Origin: Parabacteroides sp900760525
GTDB lineage: Bacteria; Bacteroidota; Bacteroidia; Bacteroidales; Tannerellaceae
NCBI RefSeq assembly: GCF_049860805.1
Contig: NZ_CP187555.1
Coordinates: forward strand, 2,976,001-3,040,000
Length of the DNA: 64,000 nt
Direction of reading: 5' to 3'
Position numbers and translations under genes: made by a program. The notes beneath the pieces are model-generated. The model searched no databases and was not told the origin of the DNA. It saw only the letters and a program-made list of their open reading frames with translations. Shown in pieces: positions 8,745 to 17,493 of this stretch (positions are counted from its first letter, which is position 1; every line of letters starts with the position of its first letter).

Positions 8745-9719
8745 ATGTTCGCTTTTAATGATATCCTTCAGAAGATAGAGCAGGAAATAGCTCAACTTCA
8801 ATTCACCTATCCTCCCAAGAGTTTATACGATCCCATCGAATACATCCTTTCACTGGGTGGGAAAAGAATCCGTCCGGCACTCGTACTCATGGCGTGCAAC
8901 CTATATAAGGAAAATGTAGATGCAGCAATCAAACCGGCATTAGGGCTCGAAGTATTCCACAACTTCACTCTTTTGCACGACGACCTGATGGACGAAGCCG
9001 ATAAAAGAAGAAACAAACCGACCGTACATAAAGTATGGAATGCCAACACAGCCATCCTTTCAGGCGATGCCATGCTGATCGCGGCCTATCAACTGATCGG
9101 CGAAACGGAATCTGAATCATTAAAAGATATATTGAATCTGTTCACCATTACGGCGCTCGAGATATGCGGCGGACAGCAGTACGACATGGAATTCGAATCG
9201 AGGACGGATGTGACGGAAGCGGAATACATAGAAATGATCCGGTTAAAAACAGCTGTATTGCTTGCCTGCGCCCTGAAAATGGGGGCCATTATGGGAAATG
9301 CTCCCGAAGCAGACGCAGAAGCGTTGTATCAGTTCGGCATCAATATCGGACTGGCTTTTCAGTTGCAGGACGACCTGTTGGATGTCTACGGCGACACGGC
9401 CACGTTCGGCAAAAATATAGGAGGAGATATACTCTGTAACAAAAAGACATGTATGCTGATCAATGCTTTCCATCGTGCTTCGGATACGCAGAAAGCCGAA
9501 CTGAACAGCTGGATCGGCAAAAAGACATTCGATCCGGCCGAGAAGATCGCCGCCGTAACAGCTATTTACGACCAGCTGCGGCTAAAAGAGTTGTCTGAAG
9601 AAAAAATACATACATATTATAATCAGGCGATGAAGTGCCTTGCCTCGTTAAGCGTCGCTCCACAAAGGCTGAACATCCTGAAAGAGGTCAGCGCCCGTTT
9701 AATGAACCGCCAGTCTTAA
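8745..9719 (+). CDS. polyprenyl (trans-isoprenyl) diphosphate synthase
   Basis: Class I prenyl elongase that condenses IPP onto allylic diphosphates; in this clade the product is most likely the quinone side chain or a shorter C15-C20 precursor. The first aspartate-rich motif DDLMD is at 79-83 and the second, DDLLD, at 209-213. GGKRIRP (38-44) and the KT pair (168-169) that binds diphosphate are also present. It has usual length (324). Residues five and four before the first motif are F and T (FTLLHDD), which does not by itself settle chain length, so I give no symbol. It is followed 1 bp later by tatD and clearly co-transcribed. Confidence 0.9.
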   Translation: MFAFNDILQKIEQEIAQLQFTYPPKSLYDPIEYILSLGGKRIRPALVLMACNLYKENVDAAIKPALGLEVFHNFTLLHDDLMDEADKRRNKPTVHKVWNANTAILSGDAMLIAAYQLIGETESESLKDILNLFTITALEICGGQQYDMEFESRTDVTEAEYIEMIRLKTAVLLACALKMGAIMGNAPEADAEALYQFGINIGLAFQLQDDLLDVYGDTATFGKNIGGDILCNKKTCMLINAFHRASDTQKAELNSWIGKKTFDPAEKIAAVTAIYDQLRLKELSEEKIHTYYNQAMKCLASLSVAPQRLNILKEVSARLMNRQS

Positions 9720-9720
9720 T

Positions 9721-10506
9721 ATGAAACTGATCGACACACACAATCATCTATATTTAGAAGATTTTGACCCGGAGCAGGACCAATTAGTCACTGCCGCCAA
9801 GGAGTCAGGCATAGACACATTGCTCCTTCCGAATGTCGACACGACCACCATCGGGCGGATGCACGATTTATGCGATCGTTATCCTGATTTCGCCTATCCG
9901 ATGATGGGTTTGCATCCGACCAGTGTGGACGGGCACTATGTTGAAAACTTAAAAGAGACAGAGTCGTGGCTCGGCAAACGAACTTACTGCGGAATAGGAG
10001 AAATAGGCATAGACTTATACTGGGACAAAACATATCTGAAAGAGCAAAAAGAGGTATTCGAAGAGCAGCTCAGATGGAGCCTCGATCTCAATTTGCCAGT
10101 TGCCATCCACACCCGTGAAGCATATCCGGAAGTTTTCGAATCTTTATATAAAGTGGGAGCCGATGCCCTCACTGGAGTCTTTCACAGTTTTACCGGCAAT
10201 GAAACCGAGTTGGAAGAAATAAATAAACTAAAAAATTTCAGAATCGGAATAAATGGGGTTATTACATTTAAGAACTCCCGCCTATCGGAAATAATCCGTC
10301 AAACAGACATCAATAAAATAGTATTGGAAACAGATGCTCCTTACCTTGCTCCTGTCCCTTACCGGGGGAAAAGGAACGAGCCGGCCTACATCTGGAAAAC
10401 GGCTGAAAAAGTAGCCCAGACCTATGGACTGACGCTTGAAGAAACCGTTGAAACAACAAGAAAAAATGCTCTAAAACTATTTAAAATCGAGAATAAACCG
10501 ATATAG
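9721..10506 (+). CDS. tatD: TatD-family metal-dependent hydrolase
   Basis: A 261-residue TIM-barrel amidohydrolase-like protein; TatD homologues act as 3'-5' DNA exonucleases or DNases. Metal ligands are visible: H7 and H9 (DTHNHL), E about 98 (GEIGID), H about 127 (IHTREA), H about 152 (FHSFTGN) and D about 204 (ETDAPYLAP). It starts 1 bp after the prenyl synthase stop. The biological DNA substrate in this organism is unknown. Confidence 0.93.
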   Translation: MKLIDTHNHLYLEDFDPEQDQLVTAAKESGIDTLLLPNVDTTTIGRMHDLCDRYPDFAYPMMGLHPTSVDGHYVENLKETESWLGKRTYCGIGEIGIDLYWDKTYLKEQKEVFEEQLRWSLDLNLPVAIHTREAYPEVFESLYKVGADALTGVFHSFTGNETELEEINKLKNFRIGINGVITFKNSRLSEIIRQTDINKIVLETDAPYLAPVPYRGKRNEPAYIWKTAEKVAQTYGLTLEETVETTRKNALKLFKIENKPI

Positions 10507-10653
10507 TGAGATATTTTAACGCGTATTCAAAATTTATCTGTCAGATATTGTGCATATGTCAGGCAAAAACTATAGATTTGTGCACTGAAACGTTTGGATA
10601 TGCGATTTTTTTCGTATTTTGCACCCGTTTTAGAAAAGCGGTGACTTGTTTTT

Positions 10654-10741
10654 GGAGAGATGCTCGAGTGGTTGAAGAGGCACGCCTGGAAAGCGTGTAA
10701 ACTCCTAAAGGGTTTCGCGGGTTCGAATCCCGCTCTCTCCG
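10654..10741 (+). tRNA. tRNA-Ser(GGA)
   Basis: The acceptor arms GGAGAGA and TCTCTCC pair fully, with discriminator G. The anticodon stem CACGC/GCGTG encloses CTGGAAA (anticodon GGA, serine). There is a long variable arm and a T-loop GTTCGAATC. CCA is not encoded. Upstream, TATTTTGC near 10615 resembles a -7 box. Only 82 bp separate it from exbB and no separate promoter or terminator is obvious there. Confidence 0.97.
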
Positions 10742-10823
10742 CTTTAAGATACCATGATGATTATTAATAACAAAAAAATAAAAACAAATAAGAGAATTAT
10801 TAATCTTAAAAATTAAACACACA

Positions 10824-11561
10824 ATGAAAAAGTATTTTGCAAAAACATTCATGAGTTTATGTGCTCTTGGAATCTCTTCTGTAGCATTCGCACAAGAAGC
10901 TGCCACAGCCGCAGTTGAAGGTGGTATGTACCAGGCATTGAAGACTAAGTTTATCGAAGGTGGTGCCAACTTCATGAGTTTGGTTGCTATCGCATTGATT
11001 TTCGGTTTGGCTTTCTGCTTGGAAAGAATTATTTATCTGAACTTGGCTGAAACTAATTCCAGCAAATTGCTGAAAGGTATCGAAGATGCATTGGATAAAG
11101 GTGATGTAGAAGGTGCAAAAGCCATCGCTCGTGACACAAGAGGTCCTATCGCTTCTATCGCTTATCAGGGTTTGATGAGAATCGACCAGGGTATCGATGT
11201 AGTTGAAAAATCTATCGTTTCTTATGGTGGTGTTCAGGGCGGTCTTTTGGAAAAGAACATGTCTTGGATCACATTGTTTATCGCAATGGCTCCGTCATTA
11301 GGATTCTTGGGTACTGTAGTAGGTATGATCATGGCGTTCGATAAAATCGAACAGGTTGGTGATATCAGCCCGACGGTTGTAGCTGGTGGTATGAAAGTGG
11401 CTTTGATCACAACTGTAGGTGGTTTGATCGTTGCTTTGATCCTTCAGATATTCTATAACTATTTGTTGAGCAAATTGGAAGCTATCCTGAACCAGATGGA
11501 AGATGCTTCTATCACTTTGCTGGACTTAGTTATCAAATACAACCTCAAATTCAAAAAATAA
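10824..11561 (+). CDS. exbB: MotA/TolQ/ExbB proton channel family protein
   Basis: ExbB-type inner-membrane proton-channel subunit (245 residues) that with ExbD energises TonB, or with TolR the Tol system. An N-terminal signal-like segment (MKKYFAKTFMSLCALGISSVAFA) precedes the first membrane helix (about 51-72, FMSLVAIALIFGLAFCLERI). The conserved channel block TLFIAMAPSLGFLGTVVGMIMAF (about 151-173) and the last helix near 188-215 follow. It is the first gene of a four-gene operon (9-34 bp gaps, then a 1-bp overlap). Confidence 0.93.
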   Translation: MKKYFAKTFMSLCALGISSVAFAQEAATAAVEGGMYQALKTKFIEGGANFMSLVAIALIFGLAFCLERIIYLNLAETNSSKLLKGIEDALDKGDVEGAKAIARDTRGPIASIAYQGLMRIDQGIDVVEKSIVSYGGVQGGLLEKNMSWITLFIAMAPSLGFLGTVVGMIMAFDKIEQVGDISPTVVAGGMKVALITTVGGLIVALILQIFYNYLLSKLEAILNQMEDASITLLDLVIKYNLKFKK

Positions 11562-11570
11562 CAAACAACT

Positions 11571-12044
11571 ATGGCAGTTACTAAAATAAGAAAAATGTCC
11601 AGTTGGACACTGCTGATAGTATCGCTTATCAGTATTGTCGTACTGGGTATGTTCTTCGGCGGAGGAATTACGAATCCGGGAGAAGAAATGATAGAATATG
11701 TATACACAGGCCTGTTGCTCAACTGGACCTCTGCATTATTCTTTATTACGATCATAAGCATGGTGCTGTTTGCAATCTGGCAGTTTGTCACATTGCTGAC
11801 ATCTAATCCAAAATCAGCTATTACCTCATTGATTGTTGTTGTAGCTTTTGTTGCCGTATTGTTCATCACTTATTCAATAGGCGATGCCACTCCGCTACAA
11901 GGATTGAATGCAGATTCTCAAGAATTTAACACAGCCGGCTGGTTGAAAATTACAGATATGTGGATTTGGACAACAGTAGTTCTGTTGGTTCTGATCGTCG
12001 CTTGTGTTATTTGGGGTTCCGTTAAAAGAATGATCAATAAATAA
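11571..12044 (+). CDS. conserved four-helix membrane protein in the exbB-exbD operon
   Basis: A 157-residue protein with four predicted membrane helices (about 11-30, 51-75, 84-104, 128-151), short loops and a cytoplasmic KRMINK tail. I do not recognise a named domain. It starts 9 bp after exbB and is followed by two exbD genes, so it is almost certainly part of the same energy-transduction complex or regulates it; that role is inference from position only. Helix 2 carries a W and helix 4 has WIWTTVVL, with few charged residues in the membrane, so a second proton path is not apparent. Confidence 0.8.
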   Translation: MAVTKIRKMSSWTLLIVSLISIVVLGMFFGGGITNPGEEMIEYVYTGLLLNWTSALFFITIISMVLFAIWQFVTLLTSNPKSAITSLIVVVAFVAVLFITYSIGDATPLQGLNADSQEFNTAGWLKITDMWIWTTVVLLVLIVACVIWGSVKRMINK

Positions 12045-12077
12045 TAGTAATAACGAATTCGATTAAACAAGAAAGAA

Positions 12078-12668
12078 ATGGGTAAGAAAAGAAAGACACC
12101 GGGTATCAATGGATCTTCCTCAGCCGATATTGCTTTCATGTTGCTTATCTTCTTCCTTATTACTACATCCATGGATACAGATAAAGGTTTGGCAAGACGC
12201 TTGCCGCCTCCTGTGCCTAAAGATCAAAAGAAGGATGAACAGGTCGATGTAAATAAGAGAAACTTGCTAGTTGTATTGATCAACAGTAGTAATCAGATTC
12301 TCTGCGGCGACCAGTTTGTTGACATCAAGCAATTGAAAGACAAGGTTAAAGATTTTATTGATAATCCGTACAACGACGCTAATAAGCCCGAAAAAGTAGA
12401 AGAGGACGTTCCTTTCTTCGGAAAAGTAATGACTGCTAAAAAACACGTAATTTCTTTACAGAATGACCGTGGTACTGAATATCAGGCTTATATCAGTGTT
12501 CAGAACGAATTGGCAAAAGCATATAATGAACTGCGTGATGATGTTTCCAAAAAGAAATTCGGAAAAGCATTCGCAGATCTGGAAGAAGATCAACAAAAGG
12601 CTGTGCAGCAGATTTATCCGCAAAAGATTTCTGAAGCAGAACCTAAAAATTATGGAGATAAGAAGTAA
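12078..12668 (+). CDS. exbD: ExbD/TolR biopolymer transport protein, copy 1
   Basis: A 196-residue ExbD-like protein: a short cytoplasmic N-terminus, one membrane helix with the essential aspartate in SSADIAFMLLIFFLIT (D17), then a periplasmic domain. It is longer than typical ExbD (about 140) because of a roughly 60-residue insert rich in lysine and acidic residues (PEKVEEDVPFFGKV and the later EEDQQKAVQQIYPQK). It overlaps copy 2 by one base (TAATG), implying translational coupling. Confidence 0.92.
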   Translation: MGKKRKTPGINGSSSADIAFMLLIFFLITTSMDTDKGLARRLPPPVPKDQKKDEQVDVNKRNLLVVLINSSNQILCGDQFVDIKQLKDKVKDFIDNPYNDANKPEKVEEDVPFFGKVMTAKKHVISLQNDRGTEYQAYISVQNELAKAYNELRDDVSKKKFGKAFADLEEDQQKAVQQIYPQKISEAEPKNYGDKK

Positions 12669-13135
12669 TGGGAAAGTTTAGTAAAGCGGGCGGACGTGAA
12701 ATGCCCGAATTGAATACGTCATCATTACCTGACTTGGTGTTCGCTTTCTTGTTCTTCATCATGATGGTAACATCTATGCGTGAAGTAACATTGATGGTGC
12801 AATTCCGCGCTCCACAGGCTACTGAACTTCAGAAGCTGGAAAAGAAATCGTTGGTTACATTCATCTATGTAGGAAAGCCGACTCAGGAATATCAGGCGAA
12901 GATGGGTTCTGAAGCCCGCTTGCAGTTGAACGACAAGTTTGCTGAAGTAGCTGAAATTCAGGACTACATTGCTCAGGAAAAATCCAGTATGAAAGAAGAA
13001 GACCAGCCGTTTATGACTGTATCTATCAAGGCCGATCAGGAAACAAAGATGGGTCTGATCACAGACGTAAAGCAGGCGCTTCGTGAAGCATACGCATTGA
13101 AGATTAGTTATTCTGCCCGTCAGGCAGCTGAGTAA
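12668..13135 (+). CDS. exbD: ExbD/TolR biopolymer transport protein, copy 2
   Basis: A 155-residue second ExbD. The membrane helix holds the aspartate in SSLPDLVFAFLFFIMMV (D20), followed by a periplasmic domain ending in KQALREAYALKISYSA, which matches the ExbD C-terminal region. It differs clearly from copy 1 in length and sequence, so a heteromeric ExbD pair is likely rather than redundancy (inference). Last gene of the operon, followed by a strong terminator. Confidence 0.92.
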   Translation: MGKFSKAGGREMPELNTSSLPDLVFAFLFFIMMVTSMREVTLMVQFRAPQATELQKLEKKSLVTFIYVGKPTQEYQAKMGSEARLQLNDKFAEVAEIQDYIAQEKSSMKEEDQPFMTVSIKADQETKMGLITDVKQALREAYALKISYSARQAAE

Positions 13136-13153
13136 TCTCAGGATATACAAAAC

Positions 13154-13185
13154 AAAAAAGGCGGGGTTTTTATCCCGCCTTTTTT
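13154..13185. terminator. bidirectional intrinsic terminator after the exb operon
   Basis: Arms AAAAAAGGCGGG and CCCGCCTTTTTT with an 8-nt loop, between converging exbD and the GNAT gene. Confidence 0.92.
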
Positions 13186-13204
13186 ATTGCCCTTTTGTTT
13201 CCGA

Positions 13205-13762
13205 TTAGAAGTCTTTCACTCCATAGACATTCTTGTGCAAACAATTCTTCACCTGCTCGAAAGAATGCTCCAGATCTATATTTCCATACGTCATAAGCCG
13301 CATCTCAAGCCATTCTCCACCATTCCGGTATGGAGGCTGGTGATAGACATGATTATCCAGCTTAAAGCCCAGACGCTCATAAAAACCGATTCTACGTTTA
13401 CTCATCTCATCAACAGGCATTTCTACCTCCAAAACGACCGGAGTCCCGCAGAAAGCCAGAAATTGCTTCATAGCCTCAGCCCCGATTCCACCATTACGGG
13501 CAGACGGATCGATCGCAAAATGCTCCGCATAGGTATAACCATCGAAAAGCCAACCGGTAATGAAACCCACATAGCGGTTCTCCCTTGACAATGCATACAC
13601 AATAAATTTCGGTTCATCCTTTACCAAACCGCGAACAAGAGAGAAGTCACGACGTTCTACTTCCGGAAAAGATTCCGTATATGTTTTCTCTATCAAGTCC
13701 AATACCGGATCTAAAAAATCTTTTACAGGCCGGCATACTACTACTACTGATTGTAAACTCAT
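13205..13762 (-). CDS. GNAT-family N-acetyltransferase
   Basis: A 185-residue acetyl-CoA-dependent transferase. The acetyl-CoA loop is in ARNGGIGAEAMKQFL (about 88-102), the beta-bulge strand before it is YAEHFAID, and the C-terminal NxxxxxFYERLGF-like motif appears as SKRRIGFYERLGFKL. The acceptor is not predictable. The C-terminus has a Bacteroidota-type tail (NGGEWLEMRLM). Single gene facing a terminator; divergent from the Lrp regulator with an AT-rich 150-bp gap. Confidence 0.88.
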   Translation of the reverse strand: MSLQSVVVVCRPVKDFLDPVLDLIEKTYTESFPEVERRDFSLVRGLVKDEPKFIVYALSRENRYVGFITGWLFDGYTYAEHFAIDPSARNGGIGAEAMKQFLAFCGTPVVLEVEMPVDEMSKRRIGFYERLGFKLDNHVYHQPPYRNGGEWLEMRLMTYGNIDLEHSFEQVKNCLHKNVYGVKDF

Positions 13763-13912
13763 AAAACTACAAAATTGATGATTATTATTACAAAAGGAAC
13801 TTACAAACTAAAATATTCCACTAAAAAATAGAGGTTAATCATTAGATATTATTTATATTTGTATTAAGAATGTAAGACACTGATAATACAGATATACAAA
13901 TATACATAAATT

Positions 13913-14386
13913 ATGGCACACCATCAACTGGATGAACTCGACGAGAAGATATTAAAACTAATCATAGGCAATGCCCGTATGCCTTTCCTCGAAGTTGCAC
14001 GGGAATGTAATGTATCAGGTGCTGCAATACACCAACGCATACAAAAACTCACTAATCTGGGTGTAATCAAAGGGTCTGAATTCATCGTCGACAATACGAA
14101 AGTGGGCTATGAGACTTGTGCATATATGGGCTTATTCCTCAAATCTCCCGGACAATTCCCATCTGTTACGGAAGCACTGAAAGAAATCCCGGAAGTAGTT
14201 GAATGTCATTACACAACAGGGCAATACGACTTATTTATAAAGATATATGCAAAGAATAATCAGCATTTATTAAGCATTATCCATAATAAATTGCAGCCGT
14301 TGGGCCTTGCCCGAACCGAATCGCTGATCTCCTTCAAGGAAGCATTCAAACGGCAGATTCCAATCGATCTCGAAGATGAAGATTAA
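13913..14386 (+). CDS. Lrp/AsnC-family transcriptional regulator
   Basis: A 157-residue feast/famine regulator: an N-terminal winged helix (about 5-60; LDEKILKLIIGNARMPFLEV, then GAAIHQRIQKL as recognition helix) and a C-terminal RAM/ligand-sensing domain (about 70-150; VVECHYTTGQYDLFIKI). Such proteins respond to amino acids. The target is unknown. It converges on asnS, so an asparagine link is only a positional guess. A terminator follows. Confidence 0.93.
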   Translation: MAHHQLDELDEKILKLIIGNARMPFLEVARECNVSGAAIHQRIQKLTNLGVIKGSEFIVDNTKVGYETCAYMGLFLKSPGQFPSVTEALKEIPEVVECHYTTGQYDLFIKIYAKNNQHLLSIIHNKLQPLGLARTESLISFKEAFKRQIPIDLEDED

Positions 14387-14390
14387 ATAA

Positions 14391-14431
14391 AAAAACTCCG
14401 CATAGAACATTCAGAACTATGCGGAGTTTTT
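14391..14431. terminator. bidirectional intrinsic terminator
   Basis: Arms AAAAACTCCGCATAG and CTATGCGGAGTTTTT with an 11-nt loop between the converging Lrp/AsnC and asnS genes. Confidence 0.93.
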
Positions 14432-14453
14432 ATTTTTTCAGTTCCATACGGAA

Positions 14454-15860
14454 TTAGAAATCTGCATTCTTCGGTGTACGCGGGAAAGGAATCACGTCGC
14501 GAATATTTGTCATACCTGTCACAAACAGCAACAAACGTTCAAAACCCAAACCAAAACCGGAATGAGGCACTGTACCGAAACGACGAGTATCCAGATACCA
14601 CCACATATCCTTCATCGGAATACCCATTTCATTGATACGGTTCATCAACTTATCATAATCCGCTTCACGTTCGGAACCGCCGATGATTTCACCGATTTTC
14701 GGGAACAATACATCCATGGCACGAACCGTTTTACCGTCTTCATTCTGCTTCATATAGAAAGCTTTGATCTCTTTCGGATAGTCTGTCAGGATTACCGGAC
14801 GTTTGAAATGGTCCTCAACCAGGAATCGTTCATGCTCAGAAGCCAAATCGACACCCCAATATACAGGGAATTCAAATGTATGTCCTTTTGCAACCGCTTC
14901 TTCCAGAATCTTGATTCCTTCCGTATAAGGCAAGCGAACGAAATCTTCTTTCAGCACTCCCTGCAAACGTTCGATCAAACCTTTATCGAACATATCGTTC
15001 AGGAATTTGATATCATCCATACAGTTGTCCAAAGCCCATTGTACACAGTACTTAATGAACTCTTCCGCCAGCTGCATATTATCCAGAATATCATTGAATG
15101 CCACTTCCGGCTCGATCATCCAAAACTCGGCCAAATGACGCGGCGTATTGGAATTTTCTGCACGAAAAGTCGGACCGAACGTATAAATCTGCCCTAAAGC
15201 CGTTGCAGCCAATTCACCTTCCAATTGTCCGGAAACAGTCAGGCTCGCCTGCTTGCCAAAGAAATCGTTATCATAAATGATAGACCCGTTTTCATCCTTC
15301 TTCAGATCGTACAGGTTCATGGTTGTCACCTGGAACATCTGGCCAGCACCTTCACAGTCAGAAGCCGTGATCAGCGGCGTGTGAAAATAGAAGAACCCTC
15401 TGTCATGGAAAAATTTATGAATGGCATAAGCCATGTTATGACGGATACGGAACACTGCACCGAATGTATTCGTACGCGGACGGAGATGAGCGATCTCACG
15501 CAAAAATTCCATCGAATGGCCTTTCTTCTGCAAAGGATAAGTATTCGGATCGGCAGAACCGTAAATTTCTATTTCAGTAGCCTGGATCTCCACATTCTGT
15601 CCTTTACCCTGTGACTGCACCAACGTACCGTTTACACTGATACTGGCACCTGTTGTTATCGGCTTCAGATATTCTTCGCCCAACTTATCCACGTCTACAA
15701 CGATCTGAACATTATTTATTGTAGAACCGTCATTCAGGGCTATGAAACTAACCTGTTTACTACCACGGCGGGTACGCACCCAACCTTTCACATTAACGGT
15801 CGTACCGAAAGCATCGCTTTTCAGCACATCTACAATCTTTGTTCTTTTAATTGCTTCCAT
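14454..15860 (-). CDS. asnS: asparaginyl-tRNA synthetase
   Basis: Class IIb aminoacyl-tRNA synthetase that charges tRNA-Asn. The N-terminal OB-fold anticodon domain (about 18-110, VNVKGWVRTRRGSKQVSFIALNDGS) is followed by the catalytic core with motif 2 (FRAENSNTPRHLAEFWMIEPE) and motif 3 (GFGLGFERLLLFVTGMTNIRDVIPFPR). It has usual length (468). The motif wording (NTPRHLAEFWMIEPE, NIRDVIPFPR) fits AsnS rather than AspS. A hairpin separates it from rluB upstream. Confidence 0.96.
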   Translation of the reverse strand: MEAIKRTKIVDVLKSDAFGTTVNVKGWVRTRRGSKQVSFIALNDGSTINNVQIVVDVDKLGEEYLKPITTGASISVNGTLVQSQGKGQNVEIQATEIEIYGSADPNTYPLQKKGHSMEFLREIAHLRPRTNTFGAVFRIRHNMAYAIHKFFHDRGFFYFHTPLITASDCEGAGQMFQVTTMNLYDLKKDENGSIIYDNDFFGKQASLTVSGQLEGELAATALGQIYTFGPTFRAENSNTPRHLAEFWMIEPEVAFNDILDNMQLAEEFIKYCVQWALDNCMDDIKFLNDMFDKGLIERLQGVLKEDFVRLPYTEGIKILEEAVAKGHTFEFPVYWGVDLASEHERFLVEDHFKRPVILTDYPKEIKAFYMKQNEDGKTVRAMDVLFPKIGEIIGGSEREADYDKLMNRINEMGIPMKDMWWYLDTRRFGTVPHSGFGLGFERLLLFVTGMTNIRDVIPFPRTPKNADF

Positions 15861-15894
15861 GTTTATATTTTTATTCTTAGGTAATCAAAACAAG

Positions 15895-15918
15895 TTAGCC
15901 GGCTTTTCCACCGGCTAA
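15895..15918 (-). terminator. hairpin after rluB
   Basis: TTAGCCGG and CCGGCTAA pair around an 8-nt loop just past the rluB stop. The minus-strand side continues CTTGTTTTG, a weak U-tract, so this is a probable but not strong terminator. Confidence 0.6.
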
Positions 15919-15926
15919 ACTCCATA

Positions 15927-17432
15927 TTATTCAAAAGCACCCATGCGGAGCGCGTTCACCTCACGTTCGTTCAGATAACGCCACTTTCCACGTCCCAGGT
16001 TCTTTTTAGTCAGACCGGCAAAATATACACGGTCCAGTTTAACCACATGATAGCCCAGCGATTCGAAAATACGACGGACGATACGGTTGCGTCCTGAGTG
16101 GATCTCGATACCGACCTGGCTCTTATCATCTTCGCTTGCATAACTGATAGCATCAGCATGGATTTCTCCGTCTTCAAGCTCCAGCCCGTTAGCGATCTTT
16201 TCCATATCTTCAATAGAAACGTTCTTGTCCAACCACACATGGTAAATCTTCTTCTTCTTGAATGACGGATGCGTCAGCTTAGAAGCCAGATCACCATCGT
16301 TAGTCAGAAGCAGTACGCCTGTCGTATTACGGTCCAGACGACCCACCGGATAGATACGTTCCTGGCAAGCGTTCTTTACTAAATCCATAACCGTCAGACG
16401 TTCCTGAGGATCATCAGAGGTTGTCACACAGTTTTTCGGCTTATTCAGAACGATATACACTTTACTTTCGATCTGAACCGGTTGATCTTTGAACAACACC
16501 TTGTCCTGGCGGGTAATCTTCGTTCCCAATTCGGTTACAACCTGATCATTTACCTGAACAACGCCTGCCTGGATAAATTCATCTGCCTCGCGACGTGAAC
16601 AAACACCTGCATTAGACAAGAACTTATTCAAACGGATCGGCTCATTCGGATCAGCCAACACTTCCTTATACTTCAACTGCTTCTGGAAGTTATACTTGGC
16701 ATTCGGATTGTAATCACCGGTACGGCGATTATTGTTCGGACGTCTGCCGTTGTTGTAGCCTCCACGTCCTCCACCACTATTCCCATAACGGTTGTTGTTA
16801 CCGAATGAAGGTCTGCCTCCACCACGATTATCGCGGTTGTCGTAAGGCGAGCTTACACGGGTATCACCAACACGCGGCCTTCTTTTCTTTACACCATCAC
16901 CCGAAACGCCATCACTGGACGGAGTGGCTGAATAAGCCTTTCCTCTGTCTTCATAGTTCGGACGAGACGGACGATTGTACGGGCGGTCGTTTCCATAAGA
17001 ACGATCATTGCCGTAAGAGGGACGATCGCTGCTACCGTAAGAAGGACGATCGTTGTTGCCATAAGAGCGATTACTGCCATAAGAAGGCCTGCTGTTATAG
17101 CCACCTTCACGATTAGAGTTACCATAGCTACGGTTTCCACCATTATCGCGGTTATACGGTTTATTGTAACCGCCATCACGGTTATCATACGTACGTGGGC
17201 GACTCGGTCTGTCACCATAAGAAGAGCGGTTGTCCCCATAAGAATTATAACCTCCGCGGTCATCCCGGTTAGGACGGTTATATGGTCTCCGTTCATAGTT
17301 GTTTCCTTCAGGTCTGTTATAACCTTGATTGTAAGGTCTTCTTTCAGAATCCTGGTCTGTGTTTTCCCGTCTGATACTTGGTATCACCTTTCTTGGACGC
17401 GGTTGAGATTCATCTCTTTCTTCTGTGCTCAT
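15927..17432 (-). CDS. rluB: rRNA pseudouridine synthase (RluB-type) with a long disordered N-terminus
   Basis: A 501-residue protein whose C-terminal half is a complete RsuA/RluB pseudouridine synthase: an S4 RNA-binding domain (about 267-310, RLNKFLSNAGVCSRREADEFI) and a catalytic domain with GRLDRNTTGVLLLTNDG, where D367 is the nucleophile. The first 245 residues are low complexity, dominated by N, R, G, Y, S and D with many repeats like RSYGN, RPSYG and PYNR. This tail is likely disordered and RNA-binding (inference). Such tails are seen in other Bacteroidota RluB proteins. Enzymatic action on 23S rRNA is known for the family. Confidence 0.9.
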   Translation of the reverse strand: MSTEERDESQPRPRKVIPSIRRENTDQDSERRPYNQGYNRPEGNNYERRPYNRPNRDDRGGYNSYGDNRSSYGDRPSRPRTYDNRDGGYNKPYNRDNGGNRSYGNSNREGGYNSRPSYGSNRSYGNNDRPSYGSSDRPSYGNDRSYGNDRPYNRPSRPNYEDRGKAYSATPSSDGVSGDGVKKRRPRVGDTRVSSPYDNRDNRGGGRPSFGNNNRYGNSGGGRGGYNNGRRPNNNRRTGDYNPNAKYNFQKQLKYKEVLADPNEPIRLNKFLSNAGVCSRREADEFIQAGVVQVNDQVVTELGTKITRQDKVLFKDQPVQIESKVYIVLNKPKNCVTTSDDPQERLTVMDLVKNACQERIYPVGRLDRNTTGVLLLTNDGDLASKLTHPSFKKKKIYHVWLDKNVSIEDMEKIANGLELEDGEIHADAISYASEDDKSQVGIEIHSGRNRIVRRIFESLGYHVVKLDRVYFAGLTKKNLGRGKWRYLNEREVNALRMGAFE

Positions 17433-17493
17433 TTGATGTAAATTAAATGATAATTAACTACTTGGTAACCTCACGGCTACCCATTGTTTCTCA

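Noticed and set aside
10506..10700. 64-residue frame after tatD
   Set aside because: It overlaps the tRNA-Ser gene and its promoter region.
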